From Desulfobacteraceae bacterium (GTDB taxonomy: Bacteria > Desulfobacterota > Desulfobacteria > Desulfobacterales > Desulfobacteraceae), in assembly GCA_016743945.1 (NCBI GenBank), contig JADGFI010000043.1:1-45805 (forward strand): 45,805 nucleotides of DNA, read 5' to 3'. The position numbers were made by a program, and so were the translations under genes. Every line of letters begins with the position of its first letter. Positions within the stretch are counted from its first letter, which is position 1. Positions 1 to 9,222 of the stretch are shown piece by piece. Under the pieces are notes generated by a model. That model was given only the letters and a program-made list of their open reading frames with translations, was not told where the DNA came from and searched no databases.

Positions 1-78
1 AATTATGATAGATCAAAAATATAGTCGATCCAAAATGGAAAAGTGTTTTTTTTAAAAATTAGAAAGGAGAGAGGTTAA

Positions 79-726
79 ATGAAAAAGAGTGCCAGTCTAT
101 TTTTGTGCCTGTTGTTGTTCACGGGGCTTTTTTCCTGTGCCACCATGCAAACCCAGCAGGAAAAAGGGACTGCTGTGGGGGCCGGGGTTGGGGCCGGGGT
201 TGGCGCCATACTGGGCCAGGCCATTGGCAGAAATACACAAGCCACCCTCATTGGTGCAGGGATCGGGGCGGCTCTTGGCGGTGTTGCCGGCAACCAGATC
301 GGCCGTTATATGGATTTGCAGGAGCAGGAATTAAGGGATGCTGTTGCGGCTTCAGAGGCGGTCAATATAAAGAGGGAGCAGGATGTTTTAAGTGCCACCT
401 TCAAAGGTGAAGCATTTTTTGATCTGAATTCGACAACCCTTAAACCCGGCGGATATACTGAGCTTGAACGGGTGGCCCGGGTTTTAAATAAATATCCCCA
501 GACAACCATAGAAATTGGCGGCCACACAGATATCTCAGGGACGGTAGAATATAACCAAACGCTCTCAGTAAAAAGAGCCGATGCTGTAAGAGAAGCCTTA
601 GTGCAAAATGGGGTGGCACCGGAAAGAATGGAGACGGTTGGATACGGAGAATCACGTCCCATATCTTCAAACCATGCAATGAACCGGCGGGTTGAGATTA
701 TTATTGTCCCCATACGACAGGGATAA
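79..726 (+). CDS. OmpA-family lipoprotein with glycine zipper
   Basis: This 215-residue envelope protein probably anchors the outer membrane to peptidoglycan. Residues 1-20 form a lipoprotein-like signal ending in LFSC, with Cys20 as the likely lipidated residue. Residues 31-77 form a glycine zipper made of repeated GxGxG and GxxxG steps, followed by a short helical linker. Residues about 95-213 are an OmpA C-terminal domain with the GGHTD segment and the closing NRRVEI motif that bind diaminopimelate. The ATG has a strong ribosome site (AAGGAGAGAGG) just upstream. It is similar to the YiaD type. The fold and class are secure; the physiological partner is unknown. It stands alone, with 270 bases before the next gene. 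Confidence 0.9.
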   Translation: MKKSASLFLCLLLFTGLFSCATMQTQQEKGTAVGAGVGAGVGAILGQAIGRNTQATLIGAGIGAALGGVAGNQIGRYMDLQEQELRDAVAASEAVNIKREQDVLSATFKGEAFFDLNSTTLKPGGYTELERVARVLNKYPQTTIEIGGHTDISGTVEYNQTLSVKRADAVREALVQNGVAPERMETVGYGESRPISSNHAMNRRVEIIIVPIRQG

Positions 727-952
727 AAAGGCAAAATCGGTTGACACCCCATAATGAAAGAACATTACCGAAAAACCTTTAAATGTACCCCCAAAGCAAA
801 AAAATTGTTTCCCCTGTCATTGGGTCGCAGGTTTGCGTCTTGACTTGTGACGTGTTTGGTATATTGTGTGAGACTTACAAAAGTTTTTTGGTGTATATTT
901 TAACCTGCTGAATTAAAAGAATTTTTATTATTTAGCGGGTGCTGCGGGTGAC

Positions 953-968
953 TGGCATACTCTTTGCT
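953..968 (+). promoter_or_regulatory. Sigma-54 (-24/-12) promoter of the NifU-like gene
   Basis: TGGCATACTCTTTGCT matches the sigma-54 consensus TGGCAC-N5-TTGCW, with GG and GC exactly 12 bases apart. Transcription would begin near 980, only about 17 bases before the ATG at 997. This rules out an upstream start at 964, which would lie inside the promoter. The rest of 727-952 shows no convincing gene. Confidence 0.75.
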
Positions 969-996
969 GATTGCCTTGGAAAAAGGGAGGGGGGAA

Positions 997-1380
997 ATGA
1001 GTGATACAGATTTTTGGAATGAGCATTCCCTGCATTATCTTGAAATGGCTTTTGATACCAGCAATGGGGAAATTATTCACCACCCGGATGGTTATGGCAA
1101 AAGAACAGGAGAATGCGGGGACACTGCCGAGTTTTTTATCATGGTGAACGAGGGGGTTTTAGACCAGATTTCATTTAAGGTCCAGGGCTGTATGAATACC
1201 ACGGCCTGTTGCAATACCATCGTGCACCTGGCACGTGGAAATCCAATTGAAAAGGCCTGGAATATATTACCCGATCATGTGATAAATTTTTTACAAACGC
1301 TGCCCGAAGACCACTTCCATTGTGCTGAGCTTTCCCTAGGCAGTTTCTATCTCGCTCTTTCAGATTATTCTAAAAAATAA
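997..1380 (+). CDS. NifU/IscU-like iron-sulfur scaffold protein
   Basis: This protein of about 127 residues is a likely Fe-S cluster assembly scaffold. Three conserved cysteine positions of the NifU N-terminal/IscU fold are visible: Cys in the GECGD loop, Cys in the GCMNTTAC segment, and Cys in HCAEL near the C terminus. The start was placed at 997 because GGGAGGGGGG lies directly upstream and the longer frame from 964 overlaps the sigma-54 promoter. The C-terminal NifU thioredoxin-like domain is absent, so this is the short scaffold form. The next gene encodes a NifX-like cluster-binding protein and also has a sigma-54 promoter, so the two are probably co-regulated. The exact client protein is unknown. 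Confidence 0.85.
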   Translation: MSDTDFWNEHSLHYLEMAFDTSNGEIIHHPDGYGKRTGECGDTAEFFIMVNEGVLDQISFKVQGCMNTTACCNTIVHLARGNPIEKAWNILPDHVINFLQTLPEDHFHCAELSLGSFYLALSDYSKK

Positions 1381-1502
1381 GAAATTAAAAAAAAGTTAAG
1401 TGATCCTGGCCTTTTAGAAATTTGCGGTAAAAATATAGAGTTGTCTGATCTATACTACTGCAATTTTAAGTCTCCATGGGGTGGCAGTTTTGCTATTTTT
1501 GT

Positions 1503-1537
1503 AATATCAGCAGGAAAATTTATTTCCTGCTGATATT
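1503..1537 (+). terminator. 15-bp stem-loop after the NifU-like gene
   Basis: A perfect 15-bp stem (AATATCAGCAGGAAA with its reverse complement) encloses the 5-base loop ATTTA. It lies 120 bases after the NifU-like stop codon and 54 bases before the next sigma-54 promoter. Only a weak T-rich tail follows. It may terminate transcription or stabilise the 3' end of the upstream mRNA. Confidence 0.5.
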
Positions 1538-1590
1538 TATAAGTACCTATAATTATATCTTTATTTTTTTTTGAAGAGGAAAATGAAAGT

Positions 1591-1606
1591 TGGCATGGTC
1601 CTTGCG
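1591..1606 (+). promoter_or_regulatory. Sigma-54 (-24/-12) promoter of the NifX-like gene
   Basis: TGGCATGGTCCTTGCG fits the -24/-12 consensus, with GG and GC 12 bases apart. Transcription would begin near 1617, giving a leader of about 80 bases before the ATG at 1696. The element resembles the promoters at 953 and 17810. Confidence 0.75.
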
Positions 1607-1695
1607 ATAGCTTGTGATAGTTTAAATTAAAAAGGGTAAATTAAACGCTAAAAGCGTTGGATTAATAAAAAAATATTTAAGAGTGGAGAATTCGG

Positions 1696-2193
1696 ATGAA
1701 AATATGTATCAGTTCAACAGGAAAAGATTTATCTTCCCAAATAGACCCGCGATTTGGCAGATGCGCTTATTTTATGATTATTCAGACAGATAATATGGGC
1801 ATGGAGGTGTTTGAAAATGAATATAAATCCCTTGGAGGGGGGGCGGGTATCCAGTCTGCAGGTTTTGTTCACTCTAAAGGGGTGACAGCTGTTTTGACCG
1901 GTAATTGCGGCCCAAATGCCATGAAGGTTTTTAGCGAAAATTCAATTAAGGCGTTTACAGGCCAGGCGGGTGTCATCAAGGATGTGGTAGAAAAGTTTAA
2001 AAAGGGTCAATTGATTGCCTCTGTGAATCCGACGGTTGATGAAAAATCAGGAATGTCCGATGTCGCCAGTAACACTGCCCCACAAGGTCAGAGATGCGGT
2101 ATGGGAGGTGGCGGTGGACGCGGTATGGGAGGTGGCGGTGGACGCGGTATGGGCGGTGGCGGTGGACAAGGTATGGGTGGAAGACAGTCTTAA
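1696..2193 (+). CDS. NifB/NifX-family Mo-Fe cluster-binding protein with Gly-rich tail
   Basis: This 165-residue protein belongs to the dinitrogenase iron-molybdenum cofactor biosynthesis fold (NifX/NafY/C-terminal NifB), which binds metal-sulfur clusters transiently. Residues 1-115 show the family pattern: a start with ISSTGKDLSSQIDPRFGR, then the GAGIQSA segment, then the VLTGNCGPNA segment. After residue 130 comes a low-complexity tail, RGMGGGGG repeated three times, encoded by a 24-base tandem repeat. Such tails are common on anaerobe members, but their role is unclear. The GAATTC-spaced GAGTGGAG sequence before the ATG provides the ribosome site. The nearby NifU-like gene suggests a shared role in FeS or heterometal cluster handling rather than nitrogen fixation itself, as no nif structural genes are present. 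Confidence 0.85.
   Translation: MKICISSTGKDLSSQIDPRFGRCAYFMIIQTDNMGMEVFENEYKSLGGGAGIQSAGFVHSKGVTAVLTGNCGPNAMKVFSENSIKAFTGQAGVIKDVVEKFKKGQLIASVNPTVDEKSGMSDVASNTAPQGQRCGMGGGGGRGMGGGGGRGMGGGGGQGMGGRQS
2098..2181 (+). repeat. 24-bp tandem repeat coding the RGMGGGGG tail
   Basis: Three and a half copies of a 24-base unit beginning GGTATGGGAGGTGGCGGTGG run head to tail and in frame inside the NifX-like gene. Copies 1 and 2 are identical; copy 3 differs by a few bases. It is prone to copy-number change without a frameshift. Confidence 0.9.
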
Positions 2194-2370
2194 CATTGCC
2201 CCGGAACGTAATCCCAACAAGTTCAGCCAATTCTTATCTTTTATCAAAGGGGTTTTTTTATCGCTATTTGTTTGATTGTTGAATGAAAATATTGCATGAT
2301 TGAGTTGTTCTTTTGCTCTTTTGGTTGTTTGTACTGAAAATAAACAATAAAGAGAGGAGGTTTTCGGCCT

Positions 2371-4023
2371 GTGCCTGTAAACTGGAAGATACTTGTGATA
2401 GATGATGATTCGGATATTCTGGATGTCATGACAATCACCCTTAAGGATGCCGGATATTCGGTTGTTTGTGCTCCGGACGGGCAAACGGGTATCATGCTTG
2501 CTAAAACCCACTCCCCCCAGATCGTTATCACTGATATTAAAATGCCCGGGATGAGTGGCCTTGACGTTCTTGAAACAATCAAAAAAATAAAACCTGCAAC
2601 AGAAGTTATTGTTACCACAGGGTTCGCAGATATTAAACATGCGGTCAAAGCCTTGCAATACGATGCCTCTGATTTTATTTCAAAGCCTATTGATGATGAC
2701 GCCCTGCACATGGCATTGCGCCGTGCCATGCAACGCTATACTGATAAAAAGCAATTGTCTGATTACACGGCTCTTCTTGAGAATGAAAATCTGAAAACCA
2801 GTTCCGAGCTGGTAAAGAATGTAAATTTTCAAAGCAGCCTCATTGAAAATTCAATGGATGGTATCCTCGGGTGTGACGAAAATGATATCATTGTGACTTA
2901 CAACAAAAGTATGGAAATGCTTTTGGGGTATCCAAAAGCCCTGGTATTGAAGCAAATGAAAGTGGATCGGTTCTTTAATCCGGATCGACTTTTGAAATTT
3001 AAGAAGGATTTGTCAGGCAGTGATTCGGGTGGCCAGAACCGGTTGTTTGATTACGAAGCCACTCTGCTTTCAATGGGAAAAAAGGATATCCCGGTCCAGA
3101 TTTCCGGGTTTGTTCTTTCCGAGGACAGAGTCCAGAATTATATGGTGCTGTTCATTAGTGATTTAAGAGCGCTGAGAACTTTGGAACAGGAAGTGACGGT
3201 TCAAGCGAAATTGCTTCACCGGGAAAAAATGGTATCTTTGGGGAGACTTGCGGCCAGCATGGTCCATGAGATCAATAATCCCTTGTCCGGAATCTTGAAC
3301 TATATTAAACTGATGATCCATGTCATTGAAAAAGATGAAGATGTCGCATCGAAGAACCCCTTGGATCAAGTTCATATTCAAAATCAAATTCAAAATCGGA
3401 TCCAAAAGTTCAAATCCTATCTTTCCATTATTGAATCTGAAACCCAGAGATGTTCGGATCTTGTTTCCGGCCTGTTGAAATTCTCAAGGAAAACAAAACT
3501 GGAACAAACCCAGATTAGTGTGGCCCAATTGATTCAACACAGTCTTTTATTGTGCAACCATAAACTTGAATTGAGTAATATCGTTTTAAAGCAAAAATGT
3601 GATCCTGATCTTCCCCGGGTTTACGGCGATTTTAATCAGCTTGAACAATGTCTCATTAATTTGATTTTTAATGCCATTGACGCCACTGAAATTACTGAAG
3701 CGGGGGCTATTCCTGGCACAAATGGTGCCAGGTCTGGGGGCATCCTGGAGATCCGGGCAGGGGTTGACCCGGAAGAAAACCTTGTTTGTATCACTGTCAA
3801 AGACAATGGAAAGGGTATTTCTAAAGAAGATCAAGCCTTTGTTTTTGAGCCGTTTTTTACCACAAAAAAAGAGGGATACGGGGTGGGACTCGGGCTGTCC
3901 ACGGCCTATGGAATTATTGAACGACACAAAGGAACCATTGTGGTGGAAAGTATTCCCAATGTGGGGTCTCAATTTGTTATTAAGCTTCCCTTCGGACGAG
4001 ACAGATTAGTAAAGACAGATTAG
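2371..4023 (+). CDS. Hybrid REC-PAS sensor histidine kinase
   Basis: This 550-residue cytoplasmic signalling protein has no membrane segments. A receiver domain occupies residues 1-125 with the acidic pair DDD near residue 10, phospho-acceptor Asp55 (TDIKMPG) and a conserved SKP loop. A PAS domain lies at about 148-270, then HisKA with His299 in the HEINNPLSG box and a HATPase with N, G1 (DNGKGI) and G2 (GVGLGLS) boxes at about 395-545. The start is a GTG preceded by AGAGAGGAGG. The gene ends 75 bases before the Hdr block and is probably transcribed with it. No DNA-binding domain is present, so it probably receives phosphate at its own REC domain and passes signals to other receivers. The ligand of the PAS domain is unknown. 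Confidence 0.9.
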   Translation: MPVNWKILVIDDDSDILDVMTITLKDAGYSVVCAPDGQTGIMLAKTHSPQIVITDIKMPGMSGLDVLETIKKIKPATEVIVTTGFADIKHAVKALQYDASDFISKPIDDDALHMALRRAMQRYTDKKQLSDYTALLENENLKTSSELVKNVNFQSSLIENSMDGILGCDENDIIVTYNKSMEMLLGYPKALVLKQMKVDRFFNPDRLLKFKKDLSGSDSGGQNRLFDYEATLLSMGKKDIPVQISGFVLSEDRVQNYMVLFISDLRALRTLEQEVTVQAKLLHREKMVSLGRLAASMVHEINNPLSGILNYIKLMIHVIEKDEDVASKNPLDQVHIQNQIQNRIQKFKSYLSIIESETQRCSDLVSGLLKFSRKTKLEQTQISVAQLIQHSLLLCNHKLELSNIVLKQKCDPDLPRVYGDFNQLEQCLINLIFNAIDATEITEAGAIPGTNGARSGGILEIRAGVDPEENLVCITVKDNGKGISKEDQAFVFEPFFTTKKEGYGVGLGLSTAYGIIERHKGTIVVESIPNVGSQFVIKLPFGRDRLVKTD

Positions 4024-4098
4024 TAAAATTAAATTCGAAAGAACAGATTAGAAAGAAAGGAAAGGTTGAAAATAATATAAACTGAATCGGAGGTATTC

Positions 4099-7000
4099 AT
4101 GTCCGGAAAGTTTGCACCTGGAACGTTCGTTAGTTTGGAATTTCAACCCCCTATAATCGGGTTTTATATTTGTCATTGCGGGCTGAATATCGCCGGTAAA
4201 GTTGATGTTGAAGCTGTCAGGGACTATGTGGCGCCCCTTGAAGGAATACAGGTTTCAAGGGACTATAAATTTATGTGCTCGGAACCGGGCCAGGCCATGA
4301 TTGAAAAAGATATCCGGGAACTGAACTTAAACCGTATCGTGGTGGCTTCCTGCTCCCCGAGACTGCACGGAAAAACATTTATGGAAACCTGCAGGCGGGC
4401 AGGTCTCAATCCTTACTATTTTCAAATGTGTTCTGTTAGGGAACAGGTTTCCTGGGTCACAGAGGATCCAGAACTTGCAACAAAAAAAGCAAAACACCTG
4501 GTAAAGGCCGCCATTGATCGGGTCCAATTTCATCACCACCTTGAAACAAAAACATCCCGGGTTCATCCGGATGTGGTGATCATCGGCGGCGGTATTGCCG
4601 GCATGCAGGCAGCCATTGATATCGGCAATTCGGGTCACAAAGCCTTTCTCATTGAAAAGGATACCACCATTGGCGGGCATATGCTTCAATTTGATAAAAC
4701 CTTTCCCACTCTGGACTGTGCTGCTTGTATCGGTACCCCCAAAATGGTGGAAGTCGGACAAAACCCCAACATTGAATTGCTCAGTTTCAGTGAGGTGACC
4801 CATGTGTCGGGGTTTGTCGGCAACTTCACCCTGGATGTCCGGCGAAAATCCCGGTTTATCAATGAATCCCTTTGTACCGGATGTGGTGAATGCGCAAAGG
4901 TCTGCCCTGTTTCGATCCCCAATCCGTGGGATATGGGGCTGGCACCCAGAAAGGCCATCGGCAGGTCATTTCCCCAGGCAATCCCCATTACCTTTAATAT
5001 TGAGAAACAAGACAGGGCCCCCTGTGGATTAACCTGTCCGGCCGGGATTAATGTCCAGGGATATGTTCAATTGATCGGCCAGAAAAAATATGATCAGGCC
5101 GTGAAGTTAATTATGGAAAAAGCGCCTTTTCCAGGTGTTCTGGGAAGGGTCTGTCCCCATCCCTGTGAGGCTCAATGTCGGCGAAAATTCGTGGACACCC
5201 CCATTGCCATCAAAGAATTGAAACGATTTGCTACAGATAGGGTAAATCTTGACCCAAAAGACATCTCCAAAATTTTGGATCGCAAAGAAAAAATCGCTGT
5301 GATCGGCGCCGGACCTGCAGGCCTTACCGCTGCATATTTTTTGCGTCTCAAAGGATATCAGGTGACTGTTTTTGAACGATCATCTGTTCCCGGTGGTATG
5401 CTGAAAACCGGAATTCCGGATTATCGCTTGCCTTCAGACGTTATTGATCGGGAAATTAATTATATTCTGGCCCATGGGATAAGGCTTGTGACCTCTATGG
5501 CGTTTGGGTCTGATATCACCTTTGAACGTTTGAAACACGATGGGTTTGACGTGTTTTTTTTAAGCGCCGGTGCCCATAAAACCCTTTCCCTGGGTCTTGC
5601 CGGGGAAGCGTCAACCCGGGGGGTTATTGATGCCATTTCGTTTTTACGGGATGTGAATCTGGGCCGAAAAACAGACTGTGGAAACCGCGTGATGATCGTG
5701 GGCGGTGGGAATGTGGCCATTGATGCGGCACGGTGCGCCAAAAGGATGGGGGATAATGATGTCTCGATCATTTATCGGCGGACAAGACAGGAAATGCCAG
5801 CTTATGGAGAAGAAATTCTCGGTGCCCTTGAAGAGAAGATCGATATTATGCCCCTGACAACCCCCATCAAAATTATCACCAAAGATGGCCGGGTTGTGGC
5901 GGTTGAGTGCATTAAAAACAAATTGGGTGAGATGGACACATCCGGGCGACGGCGACCCGTTATTATCCCTGATTCTGAATTTATGGTTGAGTGTGACACC
6001 CTTATCCCGGCCATCGGGCAAATCTGTGATTTGTCCTGGGCTCATACCATGCCCGGTCTTGAAATTACAGAATATAATCGGATAAAGACCCATCCCGATA
6101 CCCTGCAGACAAGTCTTGAAACTGTTTTTGCCGGGGGAGATATGGTCACAGGTCCTGCAACGGTTATTGAAGCCATAGCCCAAGGCAGAAAGGCCGCCCT
6201 GGGAATTGATGCCTATGTTAACGGGGTGGAAACGGATATGGATGACCGGGTGTTGGTCCATGACAATGGACCGGGTCAGGGGAAAATAACAAAAAATTAT
6301 TTAGATATTCCCTTAAATACCGAGGTTGAAAAAAGGGTGTGTGTTCAGTCGGTTGATCCAGAACAAAGGGTTCTTTCCTTTACGGAAGTTGAAGCGACGC
6401 TGACAGAAGATGCGGCCATAAGGGAAGCCAACAGGTGTTTAAATTGTGCCACCTGCTGTGAGTGCATGGAATGTGTCACGGCCTGTGAGGCGGCTGCCAT
6501 TGATCATCTGATGCGAGAAGAAATTTTTCAGATAAACGCCGGCAGCATTATCCTTGCAACGGGGTATGATCCCCTCGATCCAAGTCCCATGAAACAATTC
6601 GGATATGGCAAATTTGCCAATGTATTTTCAGCCTTTGAATTTGAGCGCCTCAGCAATGCCACCGGTCCCACCGGCGGTCAAATCCTGATCAGAGATGAAA
6701 ATAATGAATTTACACGATCACCGACGAGTGTGGCCATTGTCCATTGTATCGGTAGCCGGGATGTAAATTTTCATGAATACTGCTCCCGGGTCTGCTGCAT
6801 GTATGCTCTGAAATATACCCACCTGATCAAGGAAAAAGTGGGTCATGACACCAAGGTCTATGATTTTTACATCGACATGCGGTGCTTTGGGGAAGGGTAT
6901 GAAGAGTTTTATCAACGGTGCCAGGCGGAGGGAACCATCTTTATCCGGGGGAAAGTGGCCCAGATTACCGACAAGGCCATAAATTCTTCTGAACAAGGAA

Positions 7001-7545
7001 AGCTGATTGCCATTGCAGAAGATACCCTTCTTGGGGAATTGGTTCGGGTACCCGTGGACATGGTGGTTCTCTGTTCGGCCATCCAGGCAAGGGACGATGC
7101 CGGGAGTGTGGGAAGAATATTTGGGGTCAACCAGGGAGCCGACGGTTTTTTCCTTGAAGAGCATCCCAAATTGGGGCCTTTGAATACCGCCACCGAAGGG
7201 GTTTTTCTTTGCGGGTGCTGTCAGAAACCCATGGATATTCCCGACACCGTGTCCCAGGCATCGGGTGCGGCGGTAAAAGCACTCTCCCTTGCTGTGAAAG
7301 GACGGGTTGATATTTCTCCCACCATTTCTTTCATCGATCCGGATATTTGTGTGGGGTGTAAAACCTGTATCAACCTTTGTCCCTATTCATCCATTGAATT
7401 TGATGACAGAAGGCAGGTGTCAATTGTCAATGAAGCGGTTTGCAAAGGATGCGGAAGTTGTTCGGGCTTTTGCCCAAGTGGTGCCGCCCAGAGCCGTCAT
7501 TTTACCAAAAAACAGGTTTTCGCTGAAATCAGCGGCATATTTTAA
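4099..7545 (+). CDS. hdrA: HdrA-like flavoprotein with inserted GltD/NfnB-like module
   Basis: This 1148-residue protein fuses two redox proteins. Residues 20-150 are the HdrA N-terminal domain; 158-260 begin the HdrA flavin domain (IIGGGIAG), and a ferredoxin motif CTGCGECAKVCP follows at 259-270. A GltD/NfnB-like unit is inserted at about 300-775, with its own cysteine-rich N-terminal domain (CGLTCP, CPHPCEAQC), an FAD site GAGPAGLT near 403 and an NAD(P) site GGGNVAIDAA near 535. HdrA then resumes, ending in two more [4Fe-4S] motifs (CVGCKTCINLCP and CKGCGSCSGFCP). HdrA proteins are flavin electron-bifurcation hubs, and GltD-type modules oxidise or reduce NAD(P)H. I infer that this subunit couples NAD(P)H to Hdr/ferredoxin chemistry. 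GGAGG precedes the ATG, and mvhD follows after 10 bases. Confidence 0.88.
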   Translation: MSGKFAPGTFVSLEFQPPIIGFYICHCGLNIAGKVDVEAVRDYVAPLEGIQVSRDYKFMCSEPGQAMIEKDIRELNLNRIVVASCSPRLHGKTFMETCRRAGLNPYYFQMCSVREQVSWVTEDPELATKKAKHLVKAAIDRVQFHHHLETKTSRVHPDVVIIGGGIAGMQAAIDIGNSGHKAFLIEKDTTIGGHMLQFDKTFPTLDCAACIGTPKMVEVGQNPNIELLSFSEVTHVSGFVGNFTLDVRRKSRFINESLCTGCGECAKVCPVSIPNPWDMGLAPRKAIGRSFPQAIPITFNIEKQDRAPCGLTCPAGINVQGYVQLIGQKKYDQAVKLIMEKAPFPGVLGRVCPHPCEAQCRRKFVDTPIAIKELKRFATDRVNLDPKDISKILDRKEKIAVIGAGPAGLTAAYFLRLKGYQVTVFERSSVPGGMLKTGIPDYRLPSDVIDREINYILAHGIRLVTSMAFGSDITFERLKHDGFDVFFLSAGAHKTLSLGLAGEASTRGVIDAISFLRDVNLGRKTDCGNRVMIVGGGNVAIDAARCAKRMGDNDVSIIYRRTRQEMPAYGEEILGALEEKIDIMPLTTPIKIITKDGRVVAVECIKNKLGEMDTSGRRRPVIIPDSEFMVECDTLIPAIGQICDLSWAHTMPGLEITEYNRIKTHPDTLQTSLETVFAGGDMVTGPATVIEAIAQGRKAALGIDAYVNGVETDMDDRVLVHDNGPGQGKITKNYLDIPLNTEVEKRVCVQSVDPEQRVLSFTEVEATLTEDAAIREANRCLNCATCCECMECVTACEAAAIDHLMREEIFQINAGSIILATGYDPLDPSPMKQFGYGKFANVFSAFEFERLSNATGPTGGQILIRDENNEFTRSPTSVAIVHCIGSRDVNFHEYCSRVCCMYALKYTHLIKEKVGHDTKVYDFYIDMRCFGEGYEEFYQRCQAEGTIFIRGKVAQITDKAINSSEQGKLIAIAEDTLLGELVRVPVDMVVLCSAIQARDDAGSVGRIFGVNQGADGFFLEEHPKLGPLNTATEGVFLCGCCQKPMDIPDTVSQASGAAVKALSLAVKGRVDISPTISFIDPDICVGCKTCINLCPYSSIEFDDRRQVSIVNEAVCKGCGSCSGFCPSGAAQSRHFTKKQVFAEISGIF

Positions 7546-7555
7546 GGAGAAGAAC

Positions 7556-7975
7556 ATGGAACTATTTAAACCGGTTATCATCGCCTTTGTCTGTAACTGG
7601 TGTACCTATACGGCGGCCGACCTTGCCGGGACATCCCGGTTGTCCTATCCCACCAACATCCGTTTGATCCGGGTCATGTGCACGGGAATGGTCGATCCGC
7701 AATATGTGATCAAGGCATTTCTTGAAGGTGCAGATGGGGTATTGATCAGTGGATGTCATCCGGGCGACTGTCACTATATCAATGGTAATTATAAGGCAAG
7801 ACGGAGGATCAAGCTGTTAAAAGAAATTCTTCCACGCTTTGGAATTGAACAAGATCGGTTGCGCCTGACCTGGATCGGGGCCAGCGACGGTATCGAATTT
7901 GCCCAAGTTATGAACCAGCTAAATGACCAAATAATTGAAATGGGGCCATCCCAGACAAGAGTGAATGTGGCCTAA
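7556..7975 (+). CDS. mvhD: MvhD/FlpD-type hydrogenase iron-sulfur subunit
   Basis: This 139-residue member of the MvhD family carries a [2Fe-2S] centre that passes electrons between a hydrogenase or dehydrogenase and HdrA. Conserved cysteines occur in FVCNWC near the N terminus, in VMCTGM, and in the SGCHPGDCHY box. The start at 7556 was chosen because AAGGAG lies 6 bases upstream and the protein then has the usual family length. A longer in-frame extension would run back through the end of hdrA. It sits between hdrA and an FrhB/FdhB-like gene, as expected for the electron-input arm of an Hdr complex. No hydrogenase large subunit is present in this window, so the electron donor must be something else. 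Confidence 0.93.
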   Translation: MELFKPVIIAFVCNWCTYTAADLAGTSRLSYPTNIRLIRVMCTGMVDPQYVIKAFLEGADGVLISGCHPGDCHYINGNYKARRRIKLLKEILPRFGIEQDRLRLTWIGASDGIEFAQVMNQLNDQIIEMGPSQTRVNVA

Positions 7976-7985
7976 AGGAAATCTT

Positions 7986-9170
7986 ATGCATACAATAGAA
8001 CCTGAAGATAATAGTCTGGTCAAAGGGTTACAACTGTTTTTTAAACATCTTTTGGAAACACAAAAAATTGATGCCCTTTTTTTGCCGGTTCGGTTAAAAA
8101 ATTCAACCGCCATTATGCCCTCCCTTGTGACAGATCCGGCGCAACTTACCCATGCTGTACCCTTGAGCCCTTCCTTTCCCCTCAATTCGGCCAGGATGGT
8201 ATCCCGTCTTTCCTACAAGGTATCGGGAAGAAAAACAGCGGTGGTGTTAAGACCCTGCGAGATGCGGGCCTTTATTGAATTGGTAAAGCTCAAGCAAGGG
8301 TCCCGACAGGAGTTGATTCTGATTGGCATGGATTGTCCTAAAGCTTTGACAGAAAATGATTACCAGGCCTATGCCAATGCCAATTCTTTGGAAAATGCCT
8401 CCCGGGAAAATACTTCTTTGGACAATCCCCCCTTTGATGAGGACGCCTATATTCAAATGGTATTTCCCCAAAATTCTGACACCCTCAATGGATTTGATTT
8501 TTGCCCTGCCTGTCGTACCTGTGAAAATCCCTTTCCCATGAACGCGGACATCAGTATTCTCCTCCAGGGGGTCGATCTTTCAAAGGGTATGATGGTGGAA
8601 TCAGGAAGTGATACGGGAAAAAATCTTCTGGAAGGTTTGAAGCTGCCCGAAGCCGTCAAGCCCGAGGCCCGGGAGGGAATCGTGATGCAGATAAAAGAGG
8701 CCAATTTTAAGGCAAACCAGGCAATGGTGAAGAATATTGAAGCCAGGACAGACAGTATCCTAAAACTCAATGCTTTTTTTGACCGGTGCATCAATTGTTA
8801 TAATTGCCGGAACATGTGTCCGGTCTGCTATTGCAAAGAGTGTGTCTTTAATACGGATGTGTTCAATCATCAGCCGGTTCAATACCATCAGTGGGCAGAA
8901 AAAAAGGGAAGCATCAAGTTGCCCACGGACACCCTTTTTTATCATCTCACCCGTATGGCCCACATGAGTCATGCCTGTGTCGGGTGCGGTCAGTGCTCAA
9001 CAGCATGTCCCAGCGATATTGATATTTTCGGGCTGTTTAAGAGCGTGGCCCAAAGGACCCAGGCCGCCTTTGAATATTCACCTGGGACCGACGAAAATCA
9101 ACCGCCGCCCCTGTCTGTGTTCTGTGAACGCGAATTTGAGGATACGGTTGGTATTACAAGGAAATCATGA
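7986..9170 (+). CDS. FrhB/FdhB-like iron-sulfur oxidoreductase subunit
   Basis: This protein of about 394 residues resembles the beta subunits of F420 hydrogenase/formate dehydrogenase. The N-terminal half carries the LRPCEMRAF segment typical of the FrhB/FdhB flavin-binding fold. The middle has FCPACRTCENP. The C-terminal part has two ferredoxin-type clusters: a Cys-rich CINCYNCRNMCP segment extended by CYCKEC, and CVGCGQCSTACPSDID. In Hdr-associated clusters such a subunit brings electrons from formate, F420 or NAD(P)H to MvhD and HdrA. The start at 7986 follows AAAGGAAA. It is 10 bases after mvhD and 52 bases before the second HdrA, so clearly the same operon. The substrate cannot be read from the sequence. 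Confidence 0.78.
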   Translation: MHTIEPEDNSLVKGLQLFFKHLLETQKIDALFLPVRLKNSTAIMPSLVTDPAQLTHAVPLSPSFPLNSARMVSRLSYKVSGRKTAVVLRPCEMRAFIELVKLKQGSRQELILIGMDCPKALTENDYQAYANANSLENASRENTSLDNPPFDEDAYIQMVFPQNSDTLNGFDFCPACRTCENPFPMNADISILLQGVDLSKGMMVESGSDTGKNLLEGLKLPEAVKPEAREGIVMQIKEANFKANQAMVKNIEARTDSILKLNAFFDRCINCYNCRNMCPVCYCKECVFNTDVFNHQPVQYHQWAEKKGSIKLPTDTLFYHLTRMAHMSHACVGCGQCSTACPSDIDIFGLFKSVAQRTQAAFEYSPGTDENQPPPLSVFCEREFEDTVGITRKS

Positions 9171-9222
9171 CCAAATAAATAACGATTAACACTGCCAGTT
9201 ATGAATGGCAACCGGGGGTAAA

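Noticed and set aside
964..996. Longer start for the NifU-like gene
   Set aside because: It overlaps the sigma-54 promoter and lacks a ribosome site; 997 has both a good ribosome site and the right leader.
7307..7555. N-terminal extension of MvhD
   Set aside because: It runs through the hdrA coding sequence in another frame and is not needed for the family length.
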